Source of the DNA: a virus
Virus record (IMG/VR): IMGVR_UViG_3300030060_004020
Span: 15,639-78,324 of that record
Strand: one strand, 5' to 3'
Length of the DNA stretch: 62,686 nucleotides
Shown here: positions 59,361 through 62,686 of the stretch, piece by piece
Layout: every line of letters starts with the position of its first letter
Numbering within the stretch: the stretch's first letter is position 1
Translations under genes and position numbers: made by a program
The notes under the pieces: generated by a model
The model's input: the letters and a program-made list of their open reading frames with translations, nothing else
Databases searched by the model: none
Told to the model about the DNA's origin: nothing

Positions 59361-59678
59361 ATGTCAAGCGTAATAGACAAATTTGAGCAAGAATTAAAGG
59401 ACAACAATGTAGTTAAGTATGTACAATCAACAAATCAAAATATCAATCCTAAAAAAATAACTGAAATGTTAAATCGTAGGACTACACTACATAAAATAAT
59501 TAATGTTATGAAACAAATGAATTTGAGTGAGTCAATTTGGAATAAATTTAATCATGAAGAAATTGAAGAAATAGCAACAGCATTTCACGCTGTTATAGAT
59601 GAATTCAAGGAAGATAGTGAGGCACTATTCCAAACTGTCCAAGATTGGGAAGATTGGGCAGATAGGCGACCTTATTGA
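59361..59678 (+). CDS. Small helical protein of cassette B
   Basis: 105 residues. The start at ATG 59361 is set by the promoter: an earlier in-frame start at 59265 would lie upstream of the TATA box. Sequence SSVIDKFEQELKDNNVVKYV, ITEMLNRRTTLHKIINVMKQ, FNHEEIEEIATAFHAVIDEF and an end VQDWEDWADRRPY. All-helical, no family recognised. Ends before terminator 2. Confidence 0.6.
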   Translation: MSSVIDKFEQELKDNNVVKYVQSTNQNINPKKITEMLNRRTTLHKIINVMKQMNLSESIWNKFNHEEIEEIATAFHAVIDEFKEDSEALFQTVQDWEDWADRRPY

Positions 59679-59691
59679 GGTCAAAACGGTC

Positions 59692-59738
59692 AAAAAAACA
59701 ACCCTGTATTTAGGTGCAGGGTTGTTTTTCCTTTTTTT
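59692..59738 (+). terminator. Terminator 2 (copy 2 of an identical pair)
   Basis: Same 13-bp stem, loop and T run as terminator 1: AAAAACAACCCTG (59694-59706) with CAGGGTTGTTTTT (59717-59729). The identity over about 46 bases while the flanking genes differ implies recent copying or gene conversion. Confidence 0.92.
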
Positions 59739-59743
59739 ATTGA

Positions 59744-59820
59744 GGTTTGAGGTCGTTTTTATTAACTTACAAGATAGTAACCTCAAACCATATGGTTCAC
59801 TTTGAGAACTCAGTTCTTAT
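59744..59820 (+). promoter_or_regulatory. Inverted repeat and cassette promoter C
   Basis: Arms GGTTTGAGGT (59744-59753) and ACCTCAAACC (59780-59789), then ATAT and GGTTCACTTTGAGAAC, then TATA-like TTCTTATAC (around 59815). Spacing predicts a start near 59841, leaving a leader of about 40 bases, unlike the leaderless cassettes. Confidence 0.72.
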
Positions 59821-59841
59821 ACCAAACCATAGATAGGAGGT

Positions 59842-59880
59842 GCTTCAAGGGGTTGAAGTGTAATTATCATTGAGGTGAAA
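59842..59880 (+). promoter_or_regulatory. 5' leader hairpin of paralog 1
   Basis: CTTCAA (59843-59848) pairs with TTGAAG (59853-59858) around GGGG, at the predicted 5' end of the mRNA. The RBS GAGGTGA lies further down. The paralogous gene at 61648 has a matching hairpin at the same distance from its promoter box. Confidence 0.6.
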
Positions 59881-59883
59881 ATT

Positions 59884-60360
59884 ATGAATTTGGAAAAACT
59901 AGAAACTAATAGAAATAACATACGAACATGGATGAAAGAAAATGAAAGCCCGCTTAATGATGCTTTAGAGGGTCTACTCACAGCATCGGAGTTGGCTAAA
60001 ACTGATGATGAAGCGGTCAAGTATTGGTCGTCAATTCGTTCACTTTGTGGCAACATGAGTCCTTCTCCTGTTAGAAAAGGTGTGCAATCAAAATACTCTA
60101 CTGAGGTTTTGGCAGTATTAGACGCTATTGGAACAGAAGTTGATGAGGCTTCAGTTCGCTACCATAACGACGGTATTATGTCTAAGGTATTGTTTTCTCA
60201 CGGTAAATCCGGCGGAAAACAAATGCTAGCAGAAGTATTTGGAAAGACTATGAGAAACATGACCATTGGAAAACTTAAGAAAAAGTTGGATGATGGTATA
60301 TGGGATGGAACTCTAGCCGGTTTAGACTCCTTGACCGAAATAACGGAGGATAATGAGTGA
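59884..60360 (+). CDS. Cassette paralog 1 (YWxSIRxxCGN family)
   Basis: 158 residues from ATG 59884 (GAGGTGA six bases upstream). Shared with the protein at 61648: YWSSIRSLCGNMSPSPVRKG versus YWGSIRQMCGNLPNSPIRKG, EVLAVLDAI versus EAQAVVDSV, and DDGIWDGTL versus KDGRWDGTL. Alpha-helical, no known family. Both genes have a leader hairpin and a large branched 3' stem-loop, so they form a module with an RNA element. Binding of the protein to its own RNA is a plausible but untested role. Confidence 0.7.
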   Translation: MNLEKLETNRNNIRTWMKENESPLNDALEGLLTASELAKTDDEAVKYWSSIRSLCGNMSPSPVRKGVQSKYSTEVLAVLDAIGTEVDEASVRYHNDGIMSKVLFSHGKSGGKQMLAEVFGKTMRNMTIGKLKKKLDDGIWDGTLAGLDSLTEITEDNE

Positions 60361-60395
60361 TTAACATTTCAACCCCTTGTTGCCCCTACTCCCGA

Positions 60396-60491
60396 TTAGG
60401 CCGAATAGTGAAACTACTCTTACAGTGCAGTAAATAAGCACTTCTTAAGAGATTTGAAAAAATAGTTTCACTATTCGGTCTAAGTTTTTTT
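60396..60491 (+). terminator. Large branched 3' stem-loop of paralog 1
   Basis: A 21-bp stem (60396-60416 with 60463-60483, one G-U wobble) encloses an inner hairpin: CTCTTA (60417-60422) with TAAGAG (60446-60451) and AGTGC (60424-60428) with GCACT (60438-60442). A T run follows at 60485-60491. It is preceded by TTGTTGCCCCTACT, a phrase also found downstream of paralog 2. Far larger than a simple terminator needs to be. Confidence 0.8.
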
Positions 60492-60497
60492 ATTTAG

Positions 60498-60580
60498 GGT
60501 TTGATGCGGCCTACGGCCTAAATGTTTAAAGAACATTTCATCAAACCATATGGTTTACTTTGAGAACCTGATTCATATAT
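60498..60580 (+). promoter_or_regulatory. Inverted repeat and cassette promoter D
   Basis: Arms GGTTTGATG (60498-60506) and CATCAAACC (60539-60547); inside lie GGCC/GGCC and a perfect hairpin AAATGTT/AACATTT, so the element can fold as a three- or four-way junction. Then ATAT, GGTTTACTTTGAGAAC and TATA box CATATAT (60574-60580). ATG 60600 is about 23 bases from the TATA centre: leaderless. Confidence 0.75.
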
Positions 60581-60599
60581 CTATTGGTATAGAGATAGC

Positions 60600-60959
60600 A
60601 TGCGAAAGATAACAAAAGACGCAGTAAGAGCATTTGAACAGCACAAGAAATTTAAGAGAGGAAATACGACGGTTGAAGTTAGTGAAAGTAAATTATTTGC
60701 CGAACTAAAACTACACGGCAACACAATAGCCAAGAGTGGAGTATTTGAGGGCTTAATGATTTCATCAGCCGGTTGGAATACTGTAACAACTAAGGAACGC
60801 TTGAACGGCCTTGAAGGTGTAAACATCCATCAAAAGGACTTCACATGGTATCTTAACGGCCGTGAGTGGAATGGTGCTTGGGTTGATGTTGGAACTTGGA
60901 ATTTATTAGATAAATTCCCCAATAAAACCTATAATTATTCGATGCACTACCTTAACTAA
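60600..60959 (+). CDS. Widespread mobile-element small protein (RLNGL/WYLNG family)
   Basis: 119 residues. The layout MRKITKDAVRAFEQHKKFKR, NTTVEV, LFAELKLHGNTIAKS, ISSAGWNTVTTKERLNGLEG, VNIHQKDFTWYLNGREWNGA WV is that of a small protein family very common in bacterial phages and plasmids, of unknown function. Finding it in a virus with archaeal promoters points to exchange across domains. Single-gene cassette: leaderless promoter D before, two hairpins after. Confidence 0.7.
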   Translation: MRKITKDAVRAFEQHKKFKRGNTTVEVSESKLFAELKLHGNTIAKSGVFEGLMISSAGWNTVTTKERLNGLEGVNIHQKDFTWYLNGREWNGAWVDVGTWNLLDKFPNKTYNYSMHYLN

Positions 60960-60970
60960 TTATGAACTAA

Positions 60971-61030
60971 TATAGTCTGAGGACTATAACTGCCTTCCTT
61001 GCCCTTTCGGGGGCAGGGTTGGCTTTTTTT
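60971..61030 (+). terminator. Double hairpin terminator of cassette D
   Basis: First hairpin TATAGTC (60971-60977) with GACTATA (60982-60988), loop TGAG. Second hairpin in 60992-61023, GCC..CCTTGCCC with GGGCAGG..GGC, followed by T8. The second stem plus T run is the terminator proper. Confidence 0.8.
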
Positions 61031-61033
61031 TGG

Positions 61034-61114
61034 GGTTGTGAGTAATGTATTTTATAATACTAGGAGAGTATTACTCACAACCATATGGTTCACTTTCGGA
61101 ATACAGATTATATA
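61034..61114 (+). promoter_or_regulatory. Inverted repeat and cassette promoter E (non-coding RNA)
   Basis: Arms GGTTGTGAGTAAT (61034-61046) and ATTACTCACAACC (61070-61082), 13 bp, inner hairpin GTATT/AATAC, then ATATGGTTCACTTTCGGAA and TATA box TTATATA (61108-61114). The expected start is near 61138, exactly before the first stem of the structured region, and no open frame follows. Confidence 0.75.
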
Positions 61115-61137
61115 CCAAACAACAAGGAGGTTAATGT

Positions 61138-61500
61138 AGGGCGACACCTTCGGGTGGTGCGGTCTTATGAAACATGAGCGAGGCGACTGTGCATAGTCGC
61201 TACTCTTTGAGTGTAATTAAAACACGATGAACTGTGTTCGCAATAAGGTGAATTAGACCTATCTTTATGTTGAGGTGACGACCTCTTAACCTGCACGATA
61301 TTCCAATGGCTATTAGTGGCCATAACACCATTGAGAAACAAAGGCGAAAGTCAAAGTTGAAAATGTAAGACGGCAGGATATAGAAAGAGATTGTAAGTCA
61401 TACCAATACTAGTTGGGACTAGTATGACCTCTCATCAAACATGCTAAGTATCACGCATTCCCTTGCTTTGAACGAGTAGCCGGAGTTTCTCATTTTTTTA
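61138..61500 (+). ncRNA. Candidate structured non-coding RNA, about 360 nt
   Basis: No credible coding frame, own promoter, and dense secondary structure. Helices visible: CACC-UUCG-GGUG (61145-61156, a UUCG tetraloop); GCGACT/AGTCGC (61183-61188, 61195-61200); GAGGT-GACG-ACCTC (61272-61285); CAATGG/CCATTG (61304-61309, 61328-61333); ATACTAGT-TGGG-ACTAGTAT (61406-61425). Long-range pairs: CCTGC (61290) with GCAGG (61373), and CTACTC (61200) with GAGTAG (61474). A T7 run at 61493-61499 may end it. It does not show the conserved cores of RNase P, SRP, tmRNA or group I introns that I could test by eye. GC is higher than around it. Confidence 0.7.
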
Positions 61501-61504
61501 TTGA

Positions 61505-61581
61505 GGTTTGGCATCGTTATTATTACTTTACTGGTAGTAATGCCAAACCATATGGTTCACTTTGAGAACTTGAATTATATA
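61505..61581 (+). promoter_or_regulatory. Inverted repeat and cassette promoter F
   Basis: Arms GGTTTGGCAT (61505-61514) and ATGCCAAACC (61540-61549), then ATAT, GGTTCACTTTGAGAAC, and TATA box TTATATA (61575-61581). Spacing places the transcript start near 61603, at the foot of the leader hairpin of paralog 2. Confidence 0.75.
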
Positions 61582-61601
61582 CTATTAGACAAAGAGAAGT
61601 T

Positions 61602-61645
61602 GCTTCACAGGGTATGAAGTGAACTTACAAACATCGGAGAGATAA
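61602..61645 (+). promoter_or_regulatory. 5' leader hairpin of paralog 2
   Basis: CTTCA (61603-61607) pairs with TGAAG (61615-61619), loop CAGGGTA. Same position relative to promoter box as the hairpin of paralog 1 (32 bases after GAGAACT) and the same flanking GCTTCA..GAAGTG. RBS GGAGAG follows at 61636. Confidence 0.6.
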
Positions 61646-61647
61646 AT

Positions 61648-62157
61648 ATGATGGAATATAGTAAATTAATTAGCAAAACAGACGATATATTGACATGGCT
61701 TGATGTTAATGATGCAGGTGCTTTAGATAGTGCCATTCGAGGCATCATTGCAGTTGCTAGAGTCGAAGGACAAACAGAAAAACAATACGGTAACTATTGG
61801 GGTAGTATTCGCCAAATGTGCGGAAACCTCCCAAACTCACCAATCCGCAAAGGAACACAACCGTCGCTACCTGTAGAAGCACAAGCAGTTGTGGATTCTG
61901 TAATGACTCAAGTGCAAACTGCCTTTGCGGGTATTACTGAAAACACTGACCTACTTCTTGAAGTAGTGCTACCTTTTAGAAATACAACTGGTAAAGGATT
62001 TGAGTCTATGGATGACCTAGCCGCATATTTGGCGGGTCGAGCCAAAGATGCTTTAGTCAAGGCTCACAAAGATGGTCGTTGGGATGGTACTCTTAACGAT
62101 GGACTAACAGGTATGACTCCCCCTCAACCTGCATCAAAGAAGGAGGATAGCGAGTAA
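61648..62157 (+). CDS. Cassette paralog 2 (YWxSIRxxCGN family)
   Basis: 169 residues from ATG 61648 (GGAGAG upstream; ATG 61651 is also possible). Paralog of the protein at 59884: shared YWxSIRxxCGN, SPxRKGxQ and WDGTL. It has an insertion of about ten residues (GKGFESMDDLAAYLAGRAKD) and a Pro-rich end (MTPPQPASKKEDSE). Helical, no known family. Same cassette plan: leader hairpin, gene, TGTTGCCCCT phrase, branched 3' stem-loop. Confidence 0.7.
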   Translation: MMEYSKLISKTDDILTWLDVNDAGALDSAIRGIIAVARVEGQTEKQYGNYWGSIRQMCGNLPNSPIRKGTQPSLPVEAQAVVDSVMTQVQTAFAGITENTDLLLEVVLPFRNTTGKGFESMDDLAAYLAGRAKDALVKAHKDGRWDGTLNDGLTGMTPPQPASKKEDSE

Positions 62158-62207
62158 GGCTAACTGATTACCCTGTGTTGCCCCTCTACTAAATAAATTC
62201 GACAAAT

Positions 62208-62308
62208 TAGCACCCAAAGGACATTACAACTCATACAGTCAAGAGAGTTCACGACTTCTTATGAGATAGTAAAAAATAAAGTGTCCTTTGGGTGTCTATG
62301 CTTTTTTT
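62208..62308 (+). terminator. Large branched 3' stem-loop of paralog 2
   Basis: Outer stem CACCCAAAGGACA (62211-62223) with TGTCCTTTGGGTG (62282-62294), inner stem CTCATA (62230-62235) with TATGAG (62260-62265), innermost AGTC (62237-62240) with GACT (62253-62256), T7 at 62302-62308. Same plan as the element after paralog 1. The inner helix differs by a compensatory change (CTCTTA/TAAGAG there, CTCATA/TATGAG here), direct evidence that the structure is kept. Confidence 0.8.
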
Positions 62309-62314
62309 ATGCAG

Positions 62315-62393
62315 GGTTTGAGGCGTAGAATAATATTCAACAAAAGAATGTGCCTCAAACCATATGGTTCACTTTCGGAACACAATTGATATA
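62315..62393 (+). promoter_or_regulatory. Inverted repeat and cassette promoter G
   Basis: Arms GGTTTGAGGC (62315-62324) and GCCTCAAACC (62352-62361), then ATAT, GGTTCACTTTCGGAA and TATA-like GATATA (62388-62393). ATG 62414 is about 24 bases from the TATA centre: leaderless. Confidence 0.75.
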
Positions 62394-62413
62394 GGCTATG
62401 ACATGAAGATACC

Positions 62414-62686
62414 ATGACAGTAATAGATTGGCATGCAGAAGTTAAAGAATATAAAAAACACTATGATGATGATGATGGAATTCATGAATATGTAGACGGG
62501 TTACTCCCTGTATATTTTGGTGACATCAATCAAACATATCATGATGAGATAGGAACACCTCTCACCATTGAGATTGAACATCATCATGTCGGCCTTGAGT
62601 TTTGGCGTATAATGGTAGGTCATATATTCGAGGCATATCTTGAGAAATTCGTAGAGGCTTGGAATGAATTAGAACAGGAGGAAGAA
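62414..62686 (+). CDS. Unknown acidic protein of cassette G (partial)
   Basis: 91 residues and still open at the window end. MTVIDWHAEVKEYKKHYDDD, then YVDGLLPVYFGDINQTYHDE, LTIEIEHHHVGLEFWRIMVG and an acidic helix to the edge. Start set by promoter spacing; an ATG at 62403 is out of frame and closes after four codons. No family recognised. Confidence 0.6.
   Translation, partial: MTVIDWHAEVKEYKKHYDDDDGIHEYVDGLLPVYFGDINQTYHDEIGTPLTIEIEHHHVGLEFWRIMVGHIFEAYLEKFVEAWNELEQEEE

Noticed and set aside
59265-59361. Longer version of the cassette B protein from 59265
   Set aside because: It would start inside the inverted repeat and run through the promoter box and TATA box.
61200-61260. tRNA gene suggested by GTTCGCAAT
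   Set aside because: No cloverleaf, no CCA-side acceptor stem and the T-loop consensus is broken. I saw no convincing tRNA gene elsewhere in the window, though a covariance scan was not possible.
61138-61500. RNase P RNA, SRP RNA, tmRNA or group I intron
   Set aside because: The conserved core sequences I know (for example the GAGGAAAGUC region of RNase P near the 5' end, or the P7 strands of group I introns) are not in the right places; a similar GGCGAAAGUC lies far from the 5' end. A covariance search would decide.
58488-62393. The regularly recurring box could be a CRISPR array or att-site series
   Set aside because: Copies are 300-900 bases apart with genes between them, spacing is irregular, and TATA boxes follow each copy, so they are promoters.

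Overview
The window is the greater part of a tailed double-stranded DNA virus (Caudoviricetes type) that most likely infects an archaeon. The sequence holds a complete HK97-type morphogenesis set: large terminase, portal, prohead protease with a fused scaffold tail, major capsid protein, head-tail connector candidates, tail tube, two putative tail chaperones, tape measure, and baseplate and fibre proteins. Archaeal signs are TATA-box promoters about 24 bases from start codons (predicting leaderless mRNAs), T-run terminators, an ATP-dependent DNA ligase, many zinc-ribbon mini-proteins and an Arf/SR-beta-like small GTPase. The DNA is AT-rich. A marine host such as Poseidoniales (magrovirus-like viruses) or Nitrososphaerota, or an Asgard archaeon, would fit. 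The sequence does not decide between them and no host gene is present.

Layout. (1) 1-2363, rightward: the end of a replication-type operon. It holds the C-terminal part of a DUF3987-like ATPase, a DUF4177-like protein, a DEDD 3'-5' exonuclease, a membrane mini-protein and a zinc ribbon, and it closes with a hairpin terminator at 2366. (2) 2381-58331, leftward: an almost gapless late block of about 56 kb. Read in its own direction from the right it starts with a swarm of small proteins (57961 to 52182), then a putative small terminase, giant helical proteins, a GNAT-like protein, large terminase, a LAGLIDADG-Nudix fusion, a cluster of very basic mini-proteins, portal, another giant helical protein, DNA ligase, protease/scaffold, major capsid, decoration candidates, membrane proteins plus a GTPase, connectors, tail tube, chaperones, tape measure, a 2,865-residue hub/adhesin, fibres, and a methyltransferase-like protein. 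(3) 58488-62686, rightward: an array of at least seven short expression cassettes. Each starts with a near-identical box (ATATGGTTYACTTT), most follow an inverted repeat whose arm sequence changes from copy to copy, and most end in a strong hairpin terminator. If the genome is circular or circularly permuted, regions 3 and 1 would form one early arm opposite the late arm.

Two systems stand out. First, about twenty small late proteins share an N-terminal tag, M-[STNA]-W-x-x-[IVL]-[ILV]-[KR]. The same pattern (NMDWxDIHKMV) closes the protease/scaffold and a second protein from the capsid region. This looks like a capsid-targeting tag that copies the scaffold tail and loads internal proteins into the prohead, comparable in logic to the T4 capsid-targeting sequence but unrelated in sequence. 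Second, the cassette array contains a strong candidate non-coding RNA of about 360 nt with its own promoter. It also contains two paralogous proteins, each with a 5' leader hairpin and a large branched 3' stem-loop, and the two 3' structures match in architecture with compensatory base changes. That suggests an undescribed protein-RNA module.
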